From the IMG/VR virus record IMGVR_UViG_3300025276_000048, positions 1 through 51,198 of that record: DNA of 51,198 bases; one strand, given 5' to 3'. The DNA comes from a virus. The translations under genes and the position numbers were made by a program. This document shows, in pieces, positions 23,301 to 31,995 of this stretch; position 1 is the first letter of the stretch, and each line of letters opens with the position of its first letter. Below the pieces are notes generated by a model. It saw nothing but the letters and a program-made list of their open reading frames with translations. It had not been told where the DNA came from and did no database searches.

Positions 23301-25863
23301 TAGCACTAAGTTTTCCAAATTCAGAATTCATACGCAACAAGCTTTCTGTTTGCATGCGTACGTTATACGTAGCATAGCCGCTGGTAGCATCAAAGTTAAC
23401 AGTACGAGCCCCTGCTTCTTTTAAATTTTCTGCTATAGAAATTTCGTCTTCTAAAATTTCATTACGCTTTTGAGATTCTTTTTCGTATTTTGCTCTATAC
23501 TCTACCTCAAAAGCTTTTAGCTGAGAAGCGGAAAAGTTTGGATTGCTTGTAATTTCAGACCACTCGCTTTCAATTTTACGCAAATTTCTATTGCGTTCGC
23601 CTATTTCAAATAGTTGCTCTGCAGTATATTTTGTACCTAATCCTTCTAAAATTTCATCCTTAATGCTTCCTGACTCCAGCGTAAGCTCTTCTACCATTTT
23701 ACGGACTTCCGGAGTTAAGTTGCCAAAGCGCCCTAATGAACCTAGGTCGATATTATTTATAGGCATATTAGTTAACTCACTAATACGCTGCATAATTTCT
23801 TTTAGTCTTTTGCTTTCTTTACGGGTAGCTATTTCGCCGACAATAGATTCTTTTACTAGTCTTGGTGTATTTATAGAAACCATACTAACACCCATCAATC
23901 CACCTTGAGCAAAGCTTTCTAAACCGCCTTCAAAAACGTTTTTATCTTCACCCAATATGTAAATGTCTCCGATGTTTCCAGTTACAGTGGTAGCAAATTC
24001 TGAACCACCTTCCCGTTTAAGACCTTCGCCCCATGTTTTGCCAATAGCATACATGCCTTGCTTAACGCTTGTAGGCTTAAGAGCCCTTGCGGTTTTGCCT
24101 AGGTTTTTTAATATCTGCATTGTACCGACTCTTTCAAAAATAACTTCGGCCATTCCGTACAAAGCGGAAACGCTAAATTTTTGTAAGTCAGATATATTCA
24201 AAGTTTTAGCGTCCTCCACCATTTCCGCTTCGATGGCCGCCCGTTCTAGCTCGTCAATATCTGGGTTTTCTTCTAAATATTTTGCGTTTTTAACTACACG
24301 CATTGCGGCATCTTCTTCAGCGACCGCCATTTCACCAAGTTTACCACCTGCACCAGTCATAAAAAATAGTGGTAATGCAGCAGGGCCAGTTGCAGCAAGG
24401 CCTAAAGATGGTAGTAAGTTTGTTCCAGCTCCAGCAATCCAACGCCCAGCGTCTTTCATACTACCAACTTCGTCAATAGTTAAATTTTCTTGGAATCCTT
24501 CAGCTTCGCGCATCGTTTCTCGTTTGAGCGCTACTGCCTTGTCATACTCTCCTTCATATGAAACGCCCATTAGTTCGTCCATCTCGGCTCCAAGTAACCA
24601 AACGTCAGCGGCCATTCCTTTCGCAACACTGCGCATTTGGCGCAAGCGATTGTAATCTTTCTTTAAAACGCCCATTGCTAGCCCTATGTATTCGGCCTCC
24701 CCAATATCGTTTTTTAAAGAATTTGCACTATCTAAAATAGCATTTTCAATTTCTCTTACTTCTTTAAATGCAGCGGTAGCAGCTTCAAAATTATCTAATG
24801 ATGGATTATTATTAAAATTATCAATAATGACAGTAGCCTCTGCAGCGGTATTTTTACCTAAAATTCTTAAGTCTGTAAGACCTTTTATACTATTATTTAA
24901 GACCACTGCTTTATTGTCAACTAAAGCATCTAAAGATTGTCTTTCGCTTATGCTTAAATCGCCACCAAACTCTTTACTTTTAGTATCTGCAAATGCCTGC
25001 TTACGTTCTAAATTAAATGCTTGTATATCTTCTTCTGTAGGGTCTGCTATTAAATCGCCTTTCCCCCAAGCTATATATGCATCGTAATCTTCTTGATTTG
25101 AAAAGTCAGACACAGTAGCATATGTCATTCTTTCATCTGCAAAGCCTCGCTCTAAATTACGTGTGCGCGCCTCAGCAGCTTTATTGTATTTAGCCTGAAC
25201 TTCTTCAAATTTATTTAAGCGCGCTTTTTTGTAATCTTTTGCTAACTCGTCTTCTGTTTTTTCTTCAGCAGTAGTAGCTTCTTTAAATTCGTTCCATTTA
25301 CCGCCAAGCTCAATTTCCGCCTTAGCTAAATAAGACGTATCCCCTAATTGGTTTACAAGTTGATTAATAGCATTTGCGCTTTCTTTTAGCTGTTCTTCAG
25401 ATAGATCCGATCCAACATTAAAAGACGAAAGCGTATCGGAAACAGTCTTATAAGCAAGTTCAGGGAACGATCCTATTTTTTGGAAAAAGTTTTTTTCGTC
25501 TTCTTTAGACTTTCGCTTTTCAATATTAATAGCATTAAAGCTATTAGTACTTGTACTTTCTTTTGCAATTAAACCATATTGGCTAAGTCCTGCATTTAGT
25601 CTGGCTACAACATCACCTTCATCAGATTTTAAATCGTCTGTAGTAATTTGAAAGTCAATCTCTGGTGACCCCAAAGAAATATCGCCCGAACTGGATTCCC
25701 CAGCGGACGTTTCTATATTCTGACTCGCTGGTGGGTCTATTTCCATCGAATCGTTTTGCTTTCCCTCATTGCCCCTTGATTTTGCTAATAGCTCTTCAAC
25801 GGTTATACCGTTCATATCTGCCATTTTTTGCAATTTTTCGGGACTAAGTTTGCTAAGATCCAT
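17356..25863 (-). CDS. Giant multi-domain ejected virion protein, 2835 aa
   Basis: Recognisable parts in order: acidic Ser-rich N-terminus (1-100); a Gly/Ala-rich hydrophobic stretch about 476-515 (possible membrane contact); HEVLH zinc-protease motif at 982-986; a sigma region 2-like segment about 1180-1226; a zeta-toxin-type kinase fold about 1918-2095 with P-loop GGPGSGKSS (1925-1933) and VVDGTGAS (2004-2011); a C-terminal region about 2190-2610 shared with giant proteins of marine podoviruses (FLNVRSAILQT, AFQNTPMQYTR, IIYYGAVQNF); a Lys-rich tail. The position after the internal proteins suggests packaging in the head and injection at infection. I see no RNA polymerase DxDGD motif. Confidence 0.8.
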   Translation of the reverse strand: MDLSKLSPEKLQKMADMNGITVEELLAKSRGNEGKQNDSMEIDPPASQNIETSAGESSSGDISLGSPEIDFQITTDDLKSDEGDVVARLNAGLSQYGLIAKESTSTNSFNAINIEKRKSKEDEKNFFQKIGSFPELAYKTVSDTLSSFNVGSDLSEEQLKESANAINQLVNQLGDTSYLAKAEIELGGKWNEFKEATTAEEKTEDELAKDYKKARLNKFEEVQAKYNKAAEARTRNLERGFADERMTYATVSDFSNQEDYDAYIAWGKGDLIADPTEEDIQAFNLERKQAFADTKSKEFGGDLSISERQSLDALVDNKAVVLNNSIKGLTDLRILGKNTAAEATVIIDNFNNNPSLDNFEAATAAFKEVREIENAILDSANSLKNDIGEAEYIGLAMGVLKKDYNRLRQMRSVAKGMAADVWLLGAEMDELMGVSYEGEYDKAVALKRETMREAEGFQENLTIDEVGSMKDAGRWIAGAGTNLLPSLGLAATGPAALPLFFMTGAGGKLGEMAVAEEDAAMRVVKNAKYLEENPDIDELERAAIEAEMVEDAKTLNISDLQKFSVSALYGMAEVIFERVGTMQILKNLGKTARALKPTSVKQGMYAIGKTWGEGLKREGGSEFATTVTGNIGDIYILGEDKNVFEGGLESFAQGGLMGVSMVSINTPRLVKESIVGEIATRKESKRLKEIMQRISELTNMPINNIDLGSLGRFGNLTPEVRKMVEELTLESGSIKDEILEGLGTKYTAEQLFEIGERNRNLRKIESEWSEITSNPNFSASQLKAFEVEYRAKYEKESQKRNEILEDEISIAENLKEAGARTVNFDATSGYATYNVRMQTESLLRMNSEFGKLSASTIQSLNEKAKAELEKEGLEVTNESVKQKVRKDYFENKYRELIEKGRDNVLRYIQNNKDKKINPPESFDGEGATENLIARAKELGYENISELKKMLASGRTEALNFGGYNLVHMPNAIKNGRIGVFAHEVLHDEAELGIQSKTGNEAGQDLLNYLEKKQPDLFARVKDRLDKNYVETDESTGESKKNKYYQEEALTALSDLLADGYMPNANTLEQVKLLLSKILPGKFKLSDDAAVYQFVLDYNKAAHFGGKVKSSKPFIRAAGKEPENKETKQSRTQSAEAAKAVLDKVSSNMDFFDPNSPLIARVLPGMIQAQLAKLSIKGLQFDMDEANSDIVYRLYSNGDINKFDGRGTLYGYINGRISFRIKDMLKASGEGKNDIVEDFNQSDIEDLKGEAADVTTIEQIEERTEAEKPEYRPLLNSRIAEPELIQEILGKIPRIVGTLKSRIDAPVSKNTTVTPLVNELRLALGKQVDIDLKKAMGGKKDGVLRRFLTDNKKAILENMTTTYLMSAFPAAIQKQVDGVFTSDWKGKKIDRESVDTDKAGRTSGAELVRRLPNASAKIDDKTFLSFILDEKGNPLRGKKESLAKAIGEELAIEIINQEMQNPDSQIRQAFEANQERIGTEIADNYIAKLKLDFERGNIKYSKGFTQTELQSAQNLAALDIVLNKVLRSDKVFPDDYTLDDENFNNGIIEQFKLEAKELGVDLNDVNFEKVFWHIGEILNSTVADYKLEIDARFSNLIPQASKEVQEELEGFMTVRRLKSKGELKTLKKYLESVGIVQSRISINELRAFGIGAFKGAIKSKAIVAANKINAEILSNVTKYTTKEVSAKDLFELQKNGDINNTLQSSGMVEKIQAQNLANKILSSRIAGEFILAVQKGEMTLMDFARFLQRDNGTRNDGFGPLGQLTIIDGNIDYNSGQYIEHMFPNVQFMFELLEIAGNPKLALVNNELGKETIDAIDKAYEKNILMSTDQLTANPVIDKILSPTNPANIERLRLYGEAARANTYFAAVNEKGNLITLTDYFESLKETEAYTEKIDINFKAVQSFEKWLQPSVKFSISKPTAVFMVGGPGSGKSSTLEGLGLIDKGYRLVNQDPYLEKYIKDAGLASDEKTYNKEERSLRAKLGWKARKAAEEDLANNTAGRESMVVDGTGASYKATTKKMKALEDAGFEIQMIFVNTSKDIAVERNRARAERSLADFIVTKTWDSVQESAKQYKEDYAGRFYEINTDNLSYGEALPEAFVNKVNTGLEASGIKFSKGLSEGLNKMIERNKGVAADKLYSVAQARMQGEKKGKYRLFVPASAEDFRGLTSYTFAGKGKQGEADQKFIEDNLITPYIRGIAMIEAIKQQVRREYNALAKTNKQYFKMLGKKIDNSDYTYDQALRVYMWTQQGIEIPGMDKADIRFLINAINAMPQLIELGNAMQLISRQDTWAEPGEHWLSRTLVSDLNGMTEKVGRKKYLQEFIENSEVIFSPENLNKIEAVYGTNHRSAIEDSLYSMTNGTNRTAGSKSRQVNAWLNWVNNSTGAIMFLNVRSAILQTLSATNFINWSDNNPLKAAAAFANQPQYWSDFAMIFNSDKLKQRRSGLQTDVNQAEIANQAEGAKNKAGAVIAYLLKIGFTPTQIADSFAIAMGGSSMYRNRVNTYLKQGMEQKAAEKQAFEDFSKTADEAQQSSDPYLVSQEQRSVLGRLVLAFQNTPMQYTRLMKKSMQDLANRRGDPKTHISKIIYYGAVQNFIFSALQSALFAVIPGFDDEEESEMTAKELEKLERKNDKRILRIINSMTDSILKGSGVRGAVLATIKNTITEYFIQKDKGFMADRGAVVLQVLSISPPIGSKLRKINSALAGEAFNRDILKARGFEIMQDGRVNLSPAYSILGSLVSGTTNIPMDRVVDLINGYSEALDSRNTEWQRIALAAGWKTWDVGAKNEENDLIKIEAKTQRKEESKAKSKKTRKSKKEKELAKKLEEYDKKYPERKPK

Positions 25864-25880
25864 ATTATTTAATTAAATTT

Positions 25881-26960
25881 TTAATTATTTACGACATCTA
25901 ATGCCGTTTCTTTATCCATTAGAATCCCGTCTACTTCATACACATTTGGGCGCTTTGGAACAGCCGAAATTACGTGGCCACTAATTCTTTGAGGCACTCC
26001 AGGGGCTTTTTCTAAATCTTCCCATCTTTCAGTATAATCTTTACCACCTCTTTTATTTGTACGATTATTTGTACGCGCTTGGTATTCATTATAGCCAGCC
26101 TGTGCGGTTGAACGATAGCCTTCCATTATTCTTCCAATAACCTGTTCTTTAGCATCGGGAGCATTAATGTCTATGCCATCAAAAACAAACCCATCATCAC
26201 TAAAGTCTTCACTAACAATTGATTTTAAAGCATTAGGTCTACCTAAAGATTTTTGCAAACCTAAGCGTATAACATTTTCTTGTGAAGGAGAAAGGGGTGT
26301 ATGAGATTTATGCAACGAGTTTGCAGTAGTAGCTAAATTGCTTGCAAGATCATAATCTTTCATAAATGGTGGCTGGTAATCATTAAAGCTAACTTTACCT
26401 TTAGATGTTTCAAAGCCTAAGTTACCACCCTCGCCTATATATAGTGGAGCTACGTTATCACCAAACCCCATAATGGACATGTTCTCTAATTCCAGGTCAC
26501 CATCGTTACCACTAGAGTACATCCCTTGATTATACCCGTCTGCAAATTCAATTTTATTTTGCTTATAAGCATTTACTTGTGCAGATAAATTAGTAAAGCT
26601 ATTGTTAACTCCGTTCATTACATCTACATAATATTGGTAATCAGGATCCGAAGCATCATTTAGTTTACCTAATTCAGAAGCTGCTGCAGCATATTTGTTA
26701 CGTTCACCTATTAAAAAAGAGCGCATTGCTTTTTGCTCTTCAGGTTTAAACCCAGTTAAGTCAAGATTATTTTTCATCTTGCCCATTGCATTATTAACTG
26801 TGGTCTGCACTTGTTGCATTTTTGCTTCGTTAGCCGCAGCACTTGCTCTAACAAATTGCGTGCCTCCATCTCCTGTGCCTGTAAATTGTTTTCCGTAATC
26901 CACAAAGCCTTGGGAGCTTCTTACGGTACCTTCACCTTTTATTAAATCGCTATTAGCCAT
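25881..26960 (-). CDS. Internal virion protein candidate, 359 aa
   Basis: A polar protein starting MANSDLIKGEGTVRSSQGFV, helical in the first half (NNAMGKMKNNLDLTGF, PEEQKAMRSFLIGERNKYAA) and mixed later. It shows no enzyme motif. It lies between the Gln-rich internal protein and the giant ejected protein, the location where podoviruses encode internal or cargo proteins. I recognise the general type from marine phages but no named family. The structural assignment rests on position. Confidence 0.6.
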   Translation of the reverse strand: MANSDLIKGEGTVRSSQGFVDYGKQFTGTGDGGTQFVRASAAANEAKMQQVQTTVNNAMGKMKNNLDLTGFKPEEQKAMRSFLIGERNKYAAAASELGKLNDASDPDYQYYVDVMNGVNNSFTNLSAQVNAYKQNKIEFADGYNQGMYSSGNDGDLELENMSIMGFGDNVAPLYIGEGGNLGFETSKGKVSFNDYQPPFMKDYDLASNLATTANSLHKSHTPLSPSQENVIRLGLQKSLGRPNALKSIVSEDFSDDGFVFDGIDINAPDAKEQVIGRIMEGYRSTAQAGYNEYQARTNNRTNKRGGKDYTERWEDLEKAPGVPQRISGHVISAVPKRPNVYEVDGILMDKETALDVVNN

Positions 26961-26963
26961 ATA

Positions 26964-27611
26964 TTATCTTATTAATTGGCCTGCAGCAGACGTAACACCA
27001 TCCATGGCGGCCATTCCCTGCATCGCTGGATTAGCTTTTATAGCTGCGCTAGCTATATTACCCACACCACCTATAATAGCTTGAGTTGCCTCTTGCCTTG
27101 CCAGATTAGCAGCACCTAGTCTATTCTGTGACATACCTAACTCTGTTTCAGTTTGATTACGCTCCATGTCCCTAGACATTACTTCTCCTTGGCGTTCTTG
27201 GTTTTGTAACGACCCTGCCATTTGTCTTTCAGCCATTTGATTGCCTGCTTCTTGCTGCCCAATGCTAACACTCGCTTGTTGTGCGTTTTGAGATTGTTGG
27301 TTAGCTAAGGTTTGCGCCATTGCAGCAATTCCTGATCCACCAGCAGCTTGATTCATTGAACCCATTATATTAGCCATTCCTTGATTCTGCTGTTGTGCAG
27401 TAAAATCAGCTTGAGCTGTATTGACAGTTAAGTCTTCATATACGTTTTCTTGATTAAGAAAAGGATTAGACGTGTCTAGATTTCTAAAGGCAGACATATC
27501 ACTTTCGTATTGACCTTTAGCTGCTTTTTGTTCTTCTTTTCTTTTTTTGTGGCCTATAATACCGCTGGCAATTCCCATGCCACCTTGTATCATACTATCT
27601 ATTCCTACCAT
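26964..27611 (-). CDS. Gln/Ala-rich internal virion protein, T7 gp14-like, 215 aa
   Basis: The N-terminus has a short Gly/Ile-rich amphipathic segment (MIQGGMGIASGIIGHKKRKE). A long Gln-, Met- and Ala-rich helical body follows (QQQNQGMANIMGSMNQAAGG, QMAERQMAGSLQNQERQ), and a Gly/Ala-rich end (IIGGVGNIASAAIKANPAMQ). This composition and position are typical of the small internal ejection protein of short-tailed phages that inserts into the host envelope. The family match is by style rather than by motif. Confidence 0.6.
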   Translation of the reverse strand: MVGIDSMIQGGMGIASGIIGHKKRKEEQKAAKGQYESDMSAFRNLDTSNPFLNQENVYEDLTVNTAQADFTAQQQNQGMANIMGSMNQAAGGSGIAAMAQTLANQQSQNAQQASVSIGQQEAGNQMAERQMAGSLQNQERQGEVMSRDMERNQTETELGMSQNRLGAANLARQEATQAIIGGVGNIASAAIKANPAMQGMAAMDGVTSAAGQLIR

Positions 27612-27642
27612 ATTAAAATAAGTTATATGTTATTATTACACA

Positions 27643-30600
27643 TTATTCACTGCTTATAAAGACCTCAGAGTTAACCGCAAAGAGCTCTTTCTTGTTACCA
27701 CTTGTTGTTGTCATTTTAGCTTCAGCATAATATCCAATTATACCCGATGTATTCACCTCACTGTCTTTCGCAAACAACATAAAGTTACCAGCAACTGGTA
27801 AAGGCGCTGGAGACGCTGTTAAAAGTCTAAACGAGTTAGAATCTCTGTCTACAGATTGTACGGTGCCTATTACTCTTAAGGCTGGTTGCAAAGAATAAAT
27901 TATGTCACCCGCTTGCAATGAATCATTTACTTCACCGTTTATTGTAATAATGTTGCTTGCCGAATTGTAAGTTAAAACATTACCTAACCCTTGAACAGAA
28001 AACTCCTCTGTATCTATATTAGCCAGCGTAGTAGCCTTACCTTTAATAAAGTTAAAGAATAAGCTTTCCTTCTTCTTCCAGCTAGTTACTTCACCGTCTT
28101 GCATGTTTGTTGTAACGTCAGCGGTCCACCCTTCATCTCCTTCGTACGAAAGAGTCTTAAAGTTTTTAATGCTTGTTGGGGCATCATTGAATATAGGTGT
28201 GACAGTTGAATTGAATTGAGTTCCGTAGAAGTTTGACCTTGTTTGATTTGAGTGCTCATACAATTCTCCGTTTTTAAAGGTGTAATACTCATTATTCAAT
28301 GATACTCCAGCTTCAGGCACATATGATAGTGTTGTGTTCCAGCCGTCAACACTTTCTTTAAACGAAACGCCTTCTGTTTTGTTTGGTTCTGCCCCTACGG
28401 TCGGTACATTTATACACACATTGTATGACGATGCGTCAACGTCATATGAGCCAATGAGGTCGCCTGTGGACTTGCGTAGCTTATCCTGAAAGTAAAAGGA
28501 CATATCTTTATCCCCTATATCTGTTAAGCCATCACGTGACAACCTAAGGATAGTTCCTCTAGCCTTATCCGCAAAGTATGTTCTAAAACCAAACGACGCA
28601 AACGATTCTGGATTCTTAGATATACCGTACTCACCTGAATAAGGAACGGTTTGACCTAAAACACTATTGTTGCCTGTTAAGTTACTGTCGCCATCAGCAT
28701 TGAATAAAGCGTCTTTATTTGCTAATATCCTAAAACACTTGTCTTCACATAACGCAATTAAATCAGTGTCTCTAGCATAAAGTTTTTGTATAGTTCCGTA
28801 TATAGGGTTTAAGTCTTTTGTAATCTTAAGACCTGCAATAAACTGGTTAAGCTCATTAACACCGCTGGTACTATTAAATATACCGCTGTATATGAGCCCG
28901 GCTCCCCTTCTTTCTTCTTCGTATGTATTTTCTAAAGTACTAGAAACTTTAGTACCTTTGCCTATAACTTTTGCGTTAAAGTCATCTTCTATGCGATCCG
29001 ATTCTACGCCGTTACCGAATGAATAACAATTAAAGTAATTTAATAATTGAGCGTTATTAAGATCTGCTATAGGTAAAGCATCGGTAGCTTCATAATATAA
29101 ATCTAAATCTACACCTTCCTTAGGTTCTGTTTCAAATATAGCGGGATTAGGCGACGGTAAGACAACAGTCTCGCTGTCAAATTCAATAGGTACCCCTCTT
29201 TTTCTTTCTAATAACCGTGCGGCTAAGGGTATTTTATTAGTGCCATCACCAAAGTTAGGCTGTAGTGGATTTGCTATTGTTACATTTACATAATAAATGT
29301 ATTGGCTATCACCCGCTGGCTGTCCACCAATAGGCACCACTGGGTTCGTTGGTGCTCTTAGTACAAGTCCTTTACTTACACTAGATATGTCTAACGCTTT
29401 ACCCCAGTCGCCATTTGCATCTTGCAGTTGTATAGAGTTGCTAGTTGTAATAGTATTAAACAAGCTTAAATCAGCTATTGGAGTAAAGGGATCATAATAT
29501 CTTACATATCCGAAGCCAAAAGTAACCTCACCTGAAGCGGCTGTAACCATTTGTGGCACTGAAGCCACTATAGCGTTTGTATTACCAGCATATTCATTCC
29601 ATGCCCATCCTTCTGGTGAAGGAGAAGGCAAATTAGACGGGTCGGCTATTGACGGATCGTCAAGCGTTGTAGGCACTATAGATATTTCACTTTTTACAAT
29701 ATAATAACTTGGATCACTAGTAAAATTGTATATAATAGCATTATCAAGAGCGGTATTCCTATTTACTTTAGCAAAAAACTTTCCCTGATATTCTGGCTTA
29801 GCTACTTGTTCATCTTTATAAACATATACAGTAAATCCACTACCTATGCTAGCCCCTATGTCCTGGCCCAAGGGGGTTTTTAAATTTACAGTGTAGCTAC
29901 TTGCGGTGTCAGCCCTTAATCCACCTGTTTCAATTTCGTAATAATTACTAAATGGCTGATCCGCAGGGGTTGATATCTGCAAACGTATAAAATTACCTCC
30001 TACAAAAGCGCTTGGAAAGTCAGGGTTATCTGTAACTGTAGGTCCTGTAAAATTAACCGCAAACGCCCCAACTGTGGCAACACCATTTGTTATTTGGCCA
30101 AATGTTAATTGTGTTTTTTGATTAGCAACAGGGCGTGGCACCTCGTTACTAATATCTATAATCTTATATTTAGCAGCGTCTTCTACCGGCAAATTAGTGT
30201 TATGTTCTTTTTTAAGTATAATAAAATCGTCAATTGCAACTTTATTTCTCTCAGCTGAAGGGATACTTAGCCACATGTTGCCGTCTTCTGCATCATAAAA
30301 TCTGTCCAGTACAAAATTGTAATATTCGCTAGATATGTCTTTTACGTAATATTTAAAATGCGTAGGATTCCACGCTGGCTTAGTGTGCGCTGAGGTTACG
30401 GATAGCCTATTTCTTTTTGTAGATAAGCTTTTAGGTAATATTATAGTTGCGGTATCATTTGTAAAAACAGGTGTTTCTCTACCGTATTCATCTAAATAAA
30501 CTATACCAACCTGGTAAGTTCTTTGGCTTTTTAACGAAGAAACCGCTGAGTTTATTGTAGAGTTAGATACCGAATTAGCTACAATACTTATCTGGCTGTT

Positions 30601-31992
30601 GTCGGTTACATCGTAATTTTGTGTATAGTTCCCATAAACTATTCTGTTGCCTATAATTTCTTGCGACTTAGCTTTCTTAGGCACGTTATCATATGGGCGA
30701 ATTGTTTGCTCGCTAGATATAACGTTGTATATTAATTCTGATGTAATTGCGAATGTTGTTGCTGTTGCGGCTATAGAGTCTACCTTGTACACCGTAGGGG
30801 AAGCCGAATCTTTATATAGTATGTCAATCTCTACAACGCCTTTAGGCGCCGTTTCAAATGTGCTTAAGGTTAATTTACGAAGATTATTAATCATCGCTTT
30901 ATTAAATACGTTAGCCGAATCGTAATCGTATAGCCCAGGTAGAAAAGCTACATCAGTCCATGGTGAAAACGCTGAATATTCGTTGTCTACGTATTTCCAC
31001 CGGTAAGCAAATCTAGGGAAGTTAAATTCAAACATAGGATTGTCCTCCTCGAGTACACATGTCCATGTGTAAGGTCCGAAGGGTAGATCCAATGCTATAG
31101 ATTCAATTGTACCTACTGGATTATTTAAAGCGGTAGCGGTTATTTTAATTCTAATCTCATAAGTGTCATTAAAATTCTGAGTGTTCACTTGCTGCGCAGT
31201 AAGAACAATAATATCGCCTACCACCCAATTAACTATAGGCTGTGGACTTTGACCTGTGCCATCATTTACACCGGTTAGCGTTACGCTTGTATCGATTTCT
31301 AAAGGTTTATGGTTACCAGATCCCGGTGGTACTTGCTCTGTAAAATTTTTAGTAAGGAACGCCGGAGATAACCCGGAACCAAATCCTGATCTTAATGAGG
31401 AATTCATTGAGATTACTGGATCTGTATTTGGTTTAAGCTTTATAACAGTTATATCTGTGTCAATAAAGTTTCTACCATAAACCTGTGTGGTGGTAGTGAA
31501 CTCATTGCCACCTTGGCTTGACCCGGCTTTAAATGTAGCTATGTTTATTACTCTAGGCTCGTTGCGGTTGTCAGTCCACATTAATAAGCCGCTTAATACG
31601 TTAATGCCTGTTATTAAAAAGTCCGAGCTAAAATTTAAAACACTACCCATGTCAACCAGCACAGGAGCAACTATACCTGTTGTTTGGTCATATTCTACAA
31701 TAGCATCAGCTTCATCACTAGTTAAAAACCAATATATATTTTCATTTTGCGGATCGGTAGCGGCTCCTATACATTTTGCATTTGTTAATCCAAAGCTAGC
31801 GTCCCAATCACCCGCACCTTCAAAATTCTTTAAAGAGTTACCAAGTATATTTTCAACTGATCCTACATCAGAACCTTCAGATGTACTTACCTGAACGTTT
31901 GATGCGTCTCTGTATTGGCCGTTAGGAACAAGTCTTTCGTCAAGATCTTTGTTCATTTTACCTCGAACAAATGTATGCTGTAGTTTAGCCAT
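27643..31992 (-). CDS. Long tail (nozzle/muzzle-type) protein, 1449 aa
   Basis: The N-terminus KLQHTFVRGKMNKDLDERLV, then PNGQYRDASNVQVSTSEGSD, is characteristic of a tail protein family that I recognise from marine short-tailed phages, and is comparable to T7 gp12 in starting with a nozzle motif. The body is beta-rich with many propeller-like strands (WFLTSDEADAIVEYD, MWTDNRNEPRVINIA) and several inserted Ig-like stretches. It follows the two ring/adaptor genes and should form the distal tail tube. ATG and 4-base spacing to the upstream gene are unambiguous. Confidence 0.75.
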   Translation of the reverse strand: MAKLQHTFVRGKMNKDLDERLVPNGQYRDASNVQVSTSEGSDVGSVENILGNSLKNFEGAGDWDASFGLTNAKCIGAATDPQNENIYWFLTSDEADAIVEYDQTTGIVAPVLVDMGSVLNFSSDFLITGINVLSGLLMWTDNRNEPRVINIATFKAGSSQGGNEFTTTTQVYGRNFIDTDITVIKLKPNTDPVISMNSSLRSGFGSGLSPAFLTKNFTEQVPPGSGNHKPLEIDTSVTLTGVNDGTGQSPQPIVNWVVGDIIVLTAQQVNTQNFNDTYEIRIKITATALNNPVGTIESIALDLPFGPYTWTCVLEEDNPMFEFNFPRFAYRWKYVDNEYSAFSPWTDVAFLPGLYDYDSANVFNKAMINNLRKLTLSTFETAPKGVVEIDILYKDSASPTVYKVDSIAATATTFAITSELIYNVISSEQTIRPYDNVPKKAKSQEIIGNRIVYGNYTQNYDVTDNSQISIVANSVSNSTINSAVSSLKSQRTYQVGIVYLDEYGRETPVFTNDTATIILPKSLSTKRNRLSVTSAHTKPAWNPTHFKYYVKDISSEYYNFVLDRFYDAEDGNMWLSIPSAERNKVAIDDFIILKKEHNTNLPVEDAAKYKIIDISNEVPRPVANQKTQLTFGQITNGVATVGAFAVNFTGPTVTDNPDFPSAFVGGNFIRLQISTPADQPFSNYYEIETGGLRADTASSYTVNLKTPLGQDIGASIGSGFTVYVYKDEQVAKPEYQGKFFAKVNRNTALDNAIIYNFTSDPSYYIVKSEISIVPTTLDDPSIADPSNLPSPSPEGWAWNEYAGNTNAIVASVPQMVTAASGEVTFGFGYVRYYDPFTPIADLSLFNTITTSNSIQLQDANGDWGKALDISSVSKGLVLRAPTNPVVPIGGQPAGDSQYIYYVNVTIANPLQPNFGDGTNKIPLAARLLERKRGVPIEFDSETVVLPSPNPAIFETEPKEGVDLDLYYEATDALPIADLNNAQLLNYFNCYSFGNGVESDRIEDDFNAKVIGKGTKVSSTLENTYEEERRGAGLIYSGIFNSTSGVNELNQFIAGLKITKDLNPIYGTIQKLYARDTDLIALCEDKCFRILANKDALFNADGDSNLTGNNSVLGQTVPYSGEYGISKNPESFASFGFRTYFADKARGTILRLSRDGLTDIGDKDMSFYFQDKLRKSTGDLIGSYDVDASSYNVCINVPTVGAEPNKTEGVSFKESVDGWNTTLSYVPEAGVSLNNEYYTFKNGELYEHSNQTRSNFYGTQFNSTVTPIFNDAPTSIKNFKTLSYEGDEGWTADVTTNMQDGEVTSWKKKESLFFNFIKGKATTLANIDTEEFSVQGLGNVLTYNSASNIITINGEVNDSLQAGDIIYSLQPALRVIGTVQSVDRDSNSFRLLTASPAPLPVAGNFMLFAKDSEVNTSGIIGYYAEAKMTTTSGNKKELFAVNSEVFISSE

Positions 31993-31995
31993 ATT

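Noticed and set aside
23963-24655. Long + strand open frame (230 codons) within the giant gene
   Set aside because: It is antisense to a continuous 2835-codon ORF with recognisable motifs; its translation is Ser/Pro/Ile-rich with no domain, as expected of a reverse-frame shadow. Other + strand frames across 17222-49965 were rejected for the same reason.
28682-28726. NADGDS in the 1449-residue tail protein as an RNA polymerase DxDGD site
   Set aside because: The first Asp is missing and the surroundings are tail-like beta sequence; there is no second polymerase motif.
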